Shown here one piece after another: positions 1 through 5,706 of a stretch of 8,152 bases of DNA. Numbering within the stretch: position 1 is the first letter of the stretch; each line of letters starts with the position of its first letter. The position numbers were made by a program, and so were the translations under genes. This stretch comes from JACCVL01 sp038232655 (GTDB taxonomy: Bacteria; Actinomycetota; Actinomycetes; Propionibacteriales; Nocardioidaceae): NCBI GenBank assembly GCA_038232655.1, contig JBBSNM010000104.1, positions 1 through 8,152 of the forward strand, read 5' to 3'. The notes beneath the pieces are model-generated. The model was not told the origin of the DNA and searched no databases. It saw only the letters and a program-made list of their open reading frames with translations.

Positions 1-122
1 AACACCTCGGCCTGCTGCACGCCGGTGGCCCAGCTGGGATAGGACTCGAAGTCGGCGATGACCGCCATCACCTGGGCCGGCGCAGCCTCGATGGTGATGT
101 CGGAGCTCGTCTGGTCGGCCAT
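1..122 (-). CDS. SRPBCC / START-like family protein, N-terminal fragment
   Basis: The gene runs off the left edge; 40 codons are visible from an ATG at 122 on the minus strand. The visible protein begins MADQTSSDITIEAAPAQVMA and continues with VIADFESYPSWATGVQQAEV. The pattern 'I.I.A.p..V...IaDfesYPsW' is the classic N-terminus of the SRPBCC (polyketide cyclase / START-like / Bet v 1 fold) superfamily: the first strand, then the helix ending in YPxW at residues 28-31. Members bind hydrophobic ligands in a deep pocket; the ligand here cannot be told. The start is supported by a TAGTCT -10-like element ending 6 nt upstream and by the lack of any Shine-Dalgarno sequence, which suggests leaderless translation. 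It is divergent from a fatty acyl-CoA ligase gene, a pairing compatible with a lipid-related role (inference). Confidence 0.85.
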   Translation of the reverse strand, partial: MADQTSSDITIEAAPAQVMAVIADFESYPSWATGVQQAEV

Positions 123-128
123 GGACGG

Positions 129-134
129 AGACTA
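129..134 (-). promoter_or_regulatory. -10 element, candidate leaderless promoter of the SRPBCC gene
   Basis: Read on the minus strand this is TAGTCT, a TANNNT match, followed by exactly 6 nt (CCGTCC) and then the ATG at 122. That spacing puts the transcription start on the A of the start codon, the arrangement typical of actinobacterial leaderless mRNAs. The intervening bases are pyrimidine-rich and contain no ribosome binding site. A poor -35 candidate (CCGACT, minus strand, 154-159) lies 19 nt upstream. Confidence 0.5.
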
Positions 135-200
135 CCGACGCCACCGCGAACCGAGTCGGCCGCGGCATGCGAGCTGCACCGAGGGAGCCGAGCCGGACGG

Positions 201-206
201 TAGCGT
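201..206 (+). promoter_or_regulatory. -10 element, candidate leaderless promoter of the acyl-CoA ligase gene
   Basis: TAGCGT matches TANNNT and is followed by 7 nt and then the GTG at 214. This would place transcription initiation at or next to the start codon. The purines GGAGG at 209-213 touch the start codon and are too close to serve as a normal ribosome binding site, which fits a leaderless start. No convincing -35 hexamer is seen. The element faces away from the -10 of the SRPBCC gene at 129-134. Confidence 0.35.
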
Positions 207-213
207 GCGGAGG

Positions 214-2010
214 GTGCGCGAGTTCTCGACCCCGGCCGCGGCGCCGCTCGGGGACCGGCGCAGCCTCACCGACGACGTGCTCGCCCACCTGCACGAGGAC
301 CCCACCCGGGTGCTCGTGCGGCGGCGCCGGCCGGTCGAGGCGGGCACCGCCTGGTCCGACGTCACCGCGGCGCAGTTCCACCGGCAGGTGACCGACGTCG
401 CCAAGGGGCTGCTCGCGGCCGGCGTCGGGTCCGGCGAGGCCGTGGCCCTGCTGGCACGCACCTGTTACGAGTGGACGGTCTTCGACTACGCCATCTGGTG
501 GGTCGGTGCCGTCACCGTGCCGGTGTACGAGTCGTCAACGGCCGAGCAGGTGGCCGTCATCCTCGCCGACGCCGGGGCGGTCGCCGTGGTCGTGGACAGC
601 GCCGCCCACCGCTCCGTGATCGTCTCGGTGCGGGCCCGGCTGCCCGATGTCCGGTCGGTGTGGACGATCGACGGTGGCGCCGTCGACGAACTGACAGCCC
701 AGGGCGCTGCCATGGGTGACCTCGAGTTGGAGGAGCGTCGCGGTGCCGTCACCGCCGACCGGCTGGCAACCGTCGTCTACACCGCCGGAACCACCGGCCA
801 TCCCAAGGCGTGCGCCCTCACCCACGGCCACTTCATCGCCGAGCTGGACGGGCTGGTCGAGGCGCTGGCGGAGGTGTTCGACGACGAGGACGCGTCGACG
901 CTGCTCTTCTTGCCGCTGGCGCACGTGTTCGCCCGGATCGTCCAGGTCGGCTGCGTCCGCACCGGCGCCACCTTGGGCCATGCGGCGCCCGCGCCCGACC
1001 TGACTTCCGCGCTCGGCTCCTTCCGCCCGACGTTCGTGTTGGCGGTGCCGCGCGTGTTGGAGCAGGTCTACGCAGCGGCCAGCCAGCGGGCCGCCGTCGC
1101 CGGTCACGCCCGGCTGTTCGCCAGCGCCGCCGGCACCGCCGTCGGGTGGAGTCAGGCCCTGGAGAAGGGTCGCCCAGGACTGGCGCTGCGAGTCCGGCAT
1201 GCCATCTTCGACCGGCTCGTGTACCGACGCCTGCGTGCCGACCTGGGCGGACGGGTCGGCTGGGCGCTGTCCGGCGGGGCTCCGCTCTCCGACCGGCTCG
1301 GGCACTTCTTCCGCGGTGCCGGCGTGAGCGTGCTCGAGGGGTACGGCCTCACCGAGACGACCGCGGCCGTCGCGGTGAACCTGCCCGGTCTGCACAAGGT
1401 CGGCACGGTCGGGCGTCCCTTACCCGGTGTCACCGTCCGCGTCGCCGACGACGGTGAGCTGCTGTTTCGCGGGGCACAGGTGTTCGGCGGCTACCTGAAC
1501 GACGCCGAGGCGACCGCGCAGGTGCTGGCCGACGGCTGGCTGCACACCGGCGACCTGGGCGAGGTCGACGGTGAAGGATTCGTGCAGGTCACCGGCCGCA
1601 GGGCCGAGATACTCGTGACCGCCGGCGGCAAGAGCGTGGCGCCGGCACTGCTGGAGGACCGCATCCGGGCACACCCGCTGGTCAGCCAGTGCATGGTCGT
1701 CGGTGACCGCAGACCGTACGTCGCGGCGCTGGTGACCCTGGACGTCGAGGCCGCCACGGCATGGGCACATCGATCGGGCCGGCCTGCAGGCGTCGCCGGG
1801 CTGGCTTACGACCCGGACCTGCGCGACGAGATCCAGACCGCGGTCAACGCGGCCAACCAGGCGGTGACTCGGGCCGAGGCCGTACGTCGCTTCGTGGTGC
1901 TGACCTCGGAGTGGACCGAGGCCGGTGGTCACCTGACACCCAACCTGGAGCTGCGGCGCGCGCGGGTGCTCATGGACCACCGGGCCGACCTTGCCGGGCT
2001 CTACAGCTGA
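214..2010 (+). CDS. long-chain acyl-CoA synthetase, FadD15-like (AMP-forming ligase)
   Basis: This 598-residue protein belongs to the ANL adenylating superfamily, whose members activate fatty acids with ATP to acyl-AMP and pass them to CoA. Visible motifs: the P-loop YTAGTTGHPK (189-198), the A5 motif GYGLTET (376-382), HTGDLGE with the ribose-binding Asp (D447), the hinge region TGRRAEILVTAGGK (460-473), and an A10-like C-terminus LTPNLELRR. The length (~600) and the N-terminus (VREFSTPA) match FadD15-type actinobacterial ligases, which favours GTG 214; GTG 205 is an alternative. The frame is open further upstream to 58, but that part reads over the divergent gene. Oddities: the A10 position expected to be Lys is Glu (E579), the hinge Lys is Ala (A464), and the P-loop has TAGTTG rather than TSGTTG. 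The fold assignment is firm; full catalytic competence is not. It is separated by 116 bp from the sensor kinase downstream and probably transcribed separately. Confidence 0.9.
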   Translation: MREFSTPAAAPLGDRRSLTDDVLAHLHEDPTRVLVRRRRPVEAGTAWSDVTAAQFHRQVTDVAKGLLAAGVGSGEAVALLARTCYEWTVFDYAIWWVGAVTVPVYESSTAEQVAVILADAGAVAVVVDSAAHRSVIVSVRARLPDVRSVWTIDGGAVDELTAQGAAMGDLELEERRGAVTADRLATVVYTAGTTGHPKACALTHGHFIAELDGLVEALAEVFDDEDASTLLFLPLAHVFARIVQVGCVRTGATLGHAAPAPDLTSALGSFRPTFVLAVPRVLEQVYAAASQRAAVAGHARLFASAAGTAVGWSQALEKGRPGLALRVRHAIFDRLVYRRLRADLGGRVGWALSGGAPLSDRLGHFFRGAGVSVLEGYGLTETTAAVAVNLPGLHKVGTVGRPLPGVTVRVADDGELLFRGAQVFGGYLNDAEATAQVLADGWLHTGDLGEVDGEGFVQVTGRRAEILVTAGGKSVAPALLEDRIRAHPLVSQCMVVGDRRPYVAALVTLDVEAATAWAHRSGRPAGVAGLAYDPDLRDEIQTAVNAANQAVTRAEAVRRFVVLTSEWTEAGGHLTPNLELRRARVLMDHRADLAGLYS

Positions 2011-2038
2011 GCCGCCGGCCGACATCGCGCAGCGTAGG

Positions 2039-2067
2039 CTGACCGCTAGCACTCGAGCGACTACTCT
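2039..2067 (+). promoter_or_regulatory. sigma70-like promoter of the sensor kinase gene
   Basis: The -35 hexamer CTGACC (2039-2044) and the -10 hexamer TACTCT (2062-2067) are separated by exactly 17 bp. This is close to the actinobacterial housekeeping consensus TTGACN-N17-TANNNT. Transcription would begin near 2074, giving a leader of about 50 nt before the GTG at 2127. A TAGGCT at 2035-2040 also matches TANNNT but has no paired -35. Confidence 0.55.
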
Positions 2068-2082
2068 CTGCACATCCCGCGA

Positions 2083-2110
2083 ATGCAGCGACAGGTGGAT
2101 GCAGCGACAG
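2083..2110 (+). repeat. 12-bp direct repeat in the sensor kinase leader
   Basis: ATGCAGCGACAG occurs twice, at 2083-2094 and 2099-2110, with a 16-nt start-to-start distance. Both copies lie between the predicted transcription start and the ribosome binding site, so they would be part of the 5' leader. The second copy ends 2 nt before the ribosome binding site. They could be a protein or RNA regulatory target, or a chance local duplication. Confidence 0.6.
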
Positions 2111-2112
2111 AC

Positions 2113-2118
2113 AGGGGG
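2113..2118 (+). promoter_or_regulatory. ribosome binding site of the sensor kinase
   Basis: AGGGGG with an 8-nt spacer to the GTG at 2127. This fixes the kinase start, since no other nearby in-frame start has comparable support. Confidence 0.7.
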
Positions 2119-2126
2119 CCTCATCG

Positions 2127-3746
2127 GTGCACTCGTTGTCAACGCTGTCCCGCGACCAGGCCGCGATGGTCGGCGCGCGACTGCTCGCCGCGGCGACGGT
2201 ATCGCTGCTCGCGGTGCTGGTGCCCTCGCTCGCCTCGGTGGTCGCCGCCGTTGCGGTGGGCGCCCTCGCGATCACCGCCACGGCGGTCTCCCTGCGGTGG
2301 TACCGGCGTCGGGTCGAGGTCGCCCTGGTCGAGTCGCTGGTGGCGGGTCTGATCATCGGCACCGCGGCGGACCGGTTCCCCGACGCCGTGGCCTACTGCC
2401 TGGTACCGCCCTTCGTCGCTGCCCTGGCGGCCAGGTGGGCGCCGGTCGGCGCGACGATCCTCGTGCAGTTCGTCTTCATCAACCTGCTGACGCTGCCGGG
2501 CTGGTCCGCATCGACGTTCCAAGACCGCCTCGAGCTGTCGCTGCCGTGGCTGATCATCGGCGCAGGGGTGGCACTGCTCGGCCACTTCCTTCCCCACCCA
2601 CCGGCGGCGGTCGCGCTGGCTGGTGACGACACGGGCTACGTGTCGGCTCGTCGCCTGCTCGCCCAGCTGCGTACGGTCGCGCGCCGGCTCTCGGCCGGAC
2701 TCGACCCGGTCGGGATCGCCCAGCAGATGCTCGCCGAGACCGACGGTCGCGTCGACGTGTCGCTGGCGGTGGTCCTGGCACGGTCCGAGGGCGGGTCCCT
2801 GCAGCCACTCGCCGAGCAGGGTGAGGGGGCCGCACGCGAGCTGACCGCTGACGACCCGATCGTGATGGACGCCTGGACCAACGAGTCGGCGGTCCAGCGC
2901 CCGTCCGGTTCGGCAGGCAGCACGCGCTACATCCGGCTCGCGCTGCCCCTGCAGGTGGGGGTGCGTGTCATCGGCGTGCTGGTGCTCGAGACCGGTCACA
3001 CCCTGACCGGCGCCGAGCTGGGCGGGCTGCGCCAGGCGCTGTCCGAGCACTGCGTCCGGCTCGACACCGCGATGCTCTTCGACGAGGTGCGGTCGCTCGC
3101 GACGGCCGAGGAGCGACGTCGACTGGCCCGCGAGATCCACGACGGCATCGCGCAGGAGATCGCCTCGCTGGGATACCTCGTCGACACCATGGTGGCCGAG
3201 GCTCCCGGTGGCCAGCGCGAGCAGCTGGAGCAGCTGCGCCACGAGCTGAGCCGGCTCACCAACGAGCTGCGGCTGTCCATCTTCGACCTGCGCACCGAGG
3301 TGAGTCCCACCGCCAGCCTGGGGGCGGTGCTGTCCGACCACGTGCGGCTGATCGGCTCACGTTCGGGCATGACCGTCCACCTGTCCCTCGCCGAGGGTGT
3401 CAAGCGGCTGCCGGTGCAGACCGAGACCGAGGTCCTGCGCATCGCGCAGGAGGCGATCACCAACGCGCGCAAGCACTCCGGAGCGCGCAACCTGCACGTG
3501 TCGCTGGCGGTCGAGGCGCCACACGCCCGGCTGGTGGTGGCCGACGACGGGCGCGGCCTGAGCGTCGCGCGAGACGACAGCTTCGGCATCCGCACCATGC
3601 GGGAGCGAGCCGACCGGGTCGGCGGCACGCTGCGCGTGCGTGACCGGGTCGGCGTCGGCAACGGCACCGAGGTGATTCTCATCCTGGCGGACCGGCGACA
3701 ACAGGCACGAGTTAACACACAGCGCACGGTTGACCACATAGCGTGA
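2127..3746 (+). CDS. membrane sensor histidine kinase, NarL/DegS type (HisKA_3, GAF-like)
   Basis: This 539-residue protein autophosphorylates on His and passes phosphate to a NarL-type regulator, almost certainly the product of the next gene. Residues ~14-155 contain about five hydrophobic segments (near 18-36, 38-55, 66-82, 107-125 and 139-154), so the N-terminus is a membrane domain without a large extracellular loop. Residues ~175-315 look like a GAF domain. The HisKA_3 box EERRRLAREIHDGIAQEIA (328-346) holds the phospho-acceptor H338 and the D339...Q343 phosphatase motif. The ATPase has the N-box QEAITNARKH (441-450, N446), DDGRG (473-477), and the glycine-rich FGIRTMRERADRVGG (486-500) followed by GNGTEV. 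All key residues are present. GTG 2127 is supported by a strong ribosome binding site. The signal is unknown; I see no recognisable haem or metal ligand set in the GAF region. Confidence 0.92.
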   Translation: MHSLSTLSRDQAAMVGARLLAAATVSLLAVLVPSLASVVAAVAVGALAITATAVSLRWYRRRVEVALVESLVAGLIIGTAADRFPDAVAYCLVPPFVAALAARWAPVGATILVQFVFINLLTLPGWSASTFQDRLELSLPWLIIGAGVALLGHFLPHPPAAVALAGDDTGYVSARRLLAQLRTVARRLSAGLDPVGIAQQMLAETDGRVDVSLAVVLARSEGGSLQPLAEQGEGAARELTADDPIVMDAWTNESAVQRPSGSAGSTRYIRLALPLQVGVRVIGVLVLETGHTLTGAELGGLRQALSEHCVRLDTAMLFDEVRSLATAEERRRLAREIHDGIAQEIASLGYLVDTMVAEAPGGQREQLEQLRHELSRLTNELRLSIFDLRTEVSPTASLGAVLSDHVRLIGSRSGMTVHLSLAEGVKRLPVQTETEVLRIAQEAITNARKHSGARNLHVSLAVEAPHARLVVADDGRGLSVARDDSFGIRTMRERADRVGGTLRVRDRVGVGNGTEVILILADRRQQARVNTQRTVDHIA

Positions 3747-3747
3747 G

Positions 3748-3753
3748 TACACT
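3748..3753 (+). promoter_or_regulatory. possible -10 element upstream of the response regulator
   Basis: TACACT in the 59-bp gap after the kinase stop is a good TANNNT match, but no -35 hexamer lies at the right distance; the nearby TTGACC (3730-3735) is only 12 nt away. It could give the regulator extra transcription on top of read-through from the kinase promoter. This rests on the hexamer alone. Confidence 0.25.
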
Positions 3754-3790
3754 CGCCTTCTGCCGCCGTGCAGAGCACCGACCGTAACGG

Positions 3791-3796
3791 GGAGGG
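3791..3796 (+). promoter_or_regulatory. ribosome binding site of the response regulator
   Basis: GGAGGG with a 9-nt spacer to the ATG at 3806. This is the strongest Shine-Dalgarno sequence in the window and decides the regulator start. Confidence 0.75.
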
Positions 3797-3805
3797 ACGC
3801 AGACC

Positions 3806-4447
3806 ATGGCCACCTCGGTCCTGCTCATCGACGACCACGATCTCATCCGACAAGGCCTGCGCCGGGCCTTCGAGCGCAGCGAGGACTTCACCGTCGTCGG
3901 GGACGCGGCCACCCTGGGTCAGGGCGAGCAGCAGGTTGCCTCGCTCAAGCCACAGGTGGTCGTCATCGACCTGCGGCTGCCGGACGGCTCCGGGCTCGAC
4001 CTGGTGCGCAAGATGCGCCAGCACGTTCCGGGGCTGGGCATCGTCGTGCTGACCATGTACGCCGGCGACGAGCAGCTCTTCGCCGCTCTGGATGCCGGCG
4101 CCTCCGCGTTCGTGCCCAAGGACGCACCGGCCGAGGACGTCGTCGCGGCCGCCCGGCACGCCGCGGTGTCCCCCCGCTCGTTCACCGCCCCCGAGCTTGC
4201 CGAGGCGATGCAACGGCGGTTGAAGCCGACCGGCCCGCAGCTGTCGCCGCGCGAGCGTGAGGTGCTCGACCTGCTGGCCGAGGGCCTGGGCGTGGCCGCG
4301 ATCGCCCGCAAGCTGTACATCTCGGAGTCGACCGCCAAGACCCACATCTCGAAGATCTACGACAAGCTGGGTGCCGCCAACCGGGCACAGGCGATCATGA
4401 ACGCGATCCGGGCCGGTCTCATCGCCAGCTCGGCACCGTCGGTGTGA
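3806..4447 (+). CDS. NarL/FixJ-family response regulator (REC + LuxR-type HTH)
   Basis: This is a 213-residue cytoplasmic transcription factor. The receiver domain spans ~4-120 with the acidic pair D9/D10, the phospho-acceptor D55 in VVVIDLRLPDG, the switch residue T83 in VVLTMY, and K105 in FVPKD; all are canonical, so phosphorylation control is expected. The C-terminal LuxR-type helix-turn-helix spans ~146-208: LSPREREVLDLLAEG opens the domain, and the recognition helix lies in ISESTAKTHISKIYDKLG. The length is typical of the family. The gene follows the HisKA_3 kinase by 59 bp in the same direction, the usual arrangement of a cognate pair. Its targets are unknown; the neighbouring envelope peptidase genes and its own operon are reasonable guesses only. 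It ends 7 bp from the stop codon of the convergent M48 gene. Confidence 0.95.
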   Translation: MATSVLLIDDHDLIRQGLRRAFERSEDFTVVGDAATLGQGEQQVASLKPQVVVIDLRLPDGSGLDLVRKMRQHVPGLGIVVLTMYAGDEQLFAALDAGASAFVPKDAPAEDVVAAARHAAVSPRSFTAPELAEAMQRRLKPTGPQLSPREREVLDLLAEGLGVAAIARKLYISESTAKTHISKIYDKLGAANRAQAIMNAIRAGLIASSAPSV

Positions 4448-4454
4448 ACTCAAC

Positions 4455-5702
4455 TCAGCGGGCGAGCGCCCAGCGCTGCGCCAGCGCGATGCGCTCGGCG
4501 GGGCTGGGGTGGCTGGCGAACCACACGTAGAGCCAGCGAGGCGGGTCTGGGTCGTTGAGGTTCGTCGTGGCGAAGCGCCGTTGCATCACCTCGAAGGTGG
4601 CGCTGTCGCCGGTGAGATCGAGGGCATGGACATCGGCCCTCGCCTCGAACGCCCGGCTCACGAGGTTCTGCACCGGCAGCACCGCGAGCACACCCACCGC
4701 GACGAGCCCGAGCATGAGCGGTGCGGCCTCCACGGTGTGCAGCCCCGCGACACCCGCGCGGCGGCGTACGGGACCGGCGCTGGCGATCAGGACGGCGACG
4801 GTGACCCCTGCCGTGGCGCCGAGCGCCCCCAGCGCCGTCCCGGTCGCGACGTCGTGCTCGGCGGTGTGACCCAGCTCGTGGGCAACCACCAGACGCACCT
4901 CGGCCGCCGTCGCGTCCTGGAGCAGCGTGTCGTAGACGACCAGTCGACGGGTCGAGCCGAGACCGGAGACGTAGGCGTTGACCGCGGTGGTGCGGCGAGA
5001 GGCATCGACCCGCAGCACCTCGTCGATGGGGATACCGTCCTGCGCCGCCAGCCGCACCAGCGACGTCCGCAGGGGGCCGTCGGGCAGCGGCTCGAAGGAG
5101 TTGAACACCGGCTCGACGAGCAGCGGATAGAGGTAGGCCCCGGCCGCGACCAGCAGACCGGCCAGCGCGGAGGCCAGCAGCCACCAGCCGCGCCTCCCCC
5201 ACCTCGCCAGCCCGATCAGCAACCCCAGCGCCAGCACGGTCGCGACCGAGTCGACCAGCACCCCGCGCGCCACGTCGAGCACCCACTCGGGCCAGCTCCG
5301 GGTCGACAGCCCCGCTTCCCGGCGCGCCACCTCGAGTGGAACAGTCGCCGGCATCGCCACGACCCTGCCGATGACGACCAGCGCCAGCGAGGCGAGCGCC
5401 AGCTGCACCGGCCAGCGACGCCGGCCGGGGAGGGTGCGGACCAGCCGGGCCCCCCAGGGTGTCACTGCGAGCAGCACCGCGATGCTCACCGAGATCGCCC
5501 GCGCGAGCAGCCCGAGCGGAACCGCCTTCGACCGGTAGTCGGCGATCCGGTCCAGCGTCTCCGCGCTCAGCCCGGCCCGCGGGTCGACGGATCCGGAGAG
5601 GTCGCCGAGCGGCCAGTCCCAGGGCACGACGACGGCGGCCAGGGTCACCACGGCGGTTGTGACGACCAGCAGCCAGCCGTAGGCAGCGCGCCCCGGTGGC
5701 AC
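4455..5702 (-). CDS. M48-family (Ste24/CAAX protease-like) integral membrane zinc metallopeptidase
   Basis: Starting at GTG 5702 the protein has 415 residues. It has about seven hydrophobic segments (near 6-26, 61-81, 99-117, 147-166, 173-192, 290-308 and 325-344), as in the Ste24/CAAX protease 1 branch. The zinc site is HELGH (275-279), with the third ligand E353 in EARADVHAL; the family block VNAYVSGLGSTRRLVVYDTLL sits upstream (241-261). Bacteria lack prenylated CAAX proteins, so a role in membrane protein quality control is more likely (inference from HtpX/Ste24 relatives). Start choice: the frame is open to a GTG at 5744, overlapping the upstream gene by 38 bp without a ribosome binding site. 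GTG 5702 has GGTGAG just upstream and follows the upstream stop by 4 nt, suggesting translational coupling. It is the last gene of the minus-strand run, convergent with the regulator. Confidence 0.9.
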   Translation of the reverse strand: MPPGRAAYGWLLVVTTAVVTLAAVVVPWDWPLGDLSGSVDPRAGLSAETLDRIADYRSKAVPLGLLARAISVSIAVLLAVTPWGARLVRTLPGRRRWPVQLALASLALVVIGRVVAMPATVPLEVARREAGLSTRSWPEWVLDVARGVLVDSVATVLALGLLIGLARWGRRGWWLLASALAGLLVAAGAYLYPLLVEPVFNSFEPLPDGPLRTSLVRLAAQDGIPIDEVLRVDASRRTTAVNAYVSGLGSTRRLVVYDTLLQDATAAEVRLVVAHELGHTAEHDVATGTALGALGATAGVTVAVLIASAGPVRRRAGVAGLHTVEAAPLMLGLVAVGVLAVLPVQNLVSRAFEARADVHALDLTGDSATFEVMQRRFATTNLNDPDPPRWLYVWFASHPSPAERIALAQRWALAR

Positions 5703-5706
5703 CGGC

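Noticed and set aside
58..213. Upstream extension of the acyl-CoA ligase frame to an ATG at 58
   Set aside because: It would overlap the divergent SRPBCC gene completely, has no ribosome binding site, and its residues do not fit the ligase family, whose N-terminus aligns at GTG 214.
3730..3735. TTGACC as the -35 of a response regulator promoter
   Set aside because: No TANNNT hexamer lies 16-19 nt downstream; the TACACT nearby is only 12 nt away.
2996..4453. 485-codon open frame on the minus strand, antisense to the kinase and regulator
   Set aside because: Biased composition without any domain, and it lies wholly opposite two canonical two-component genes.
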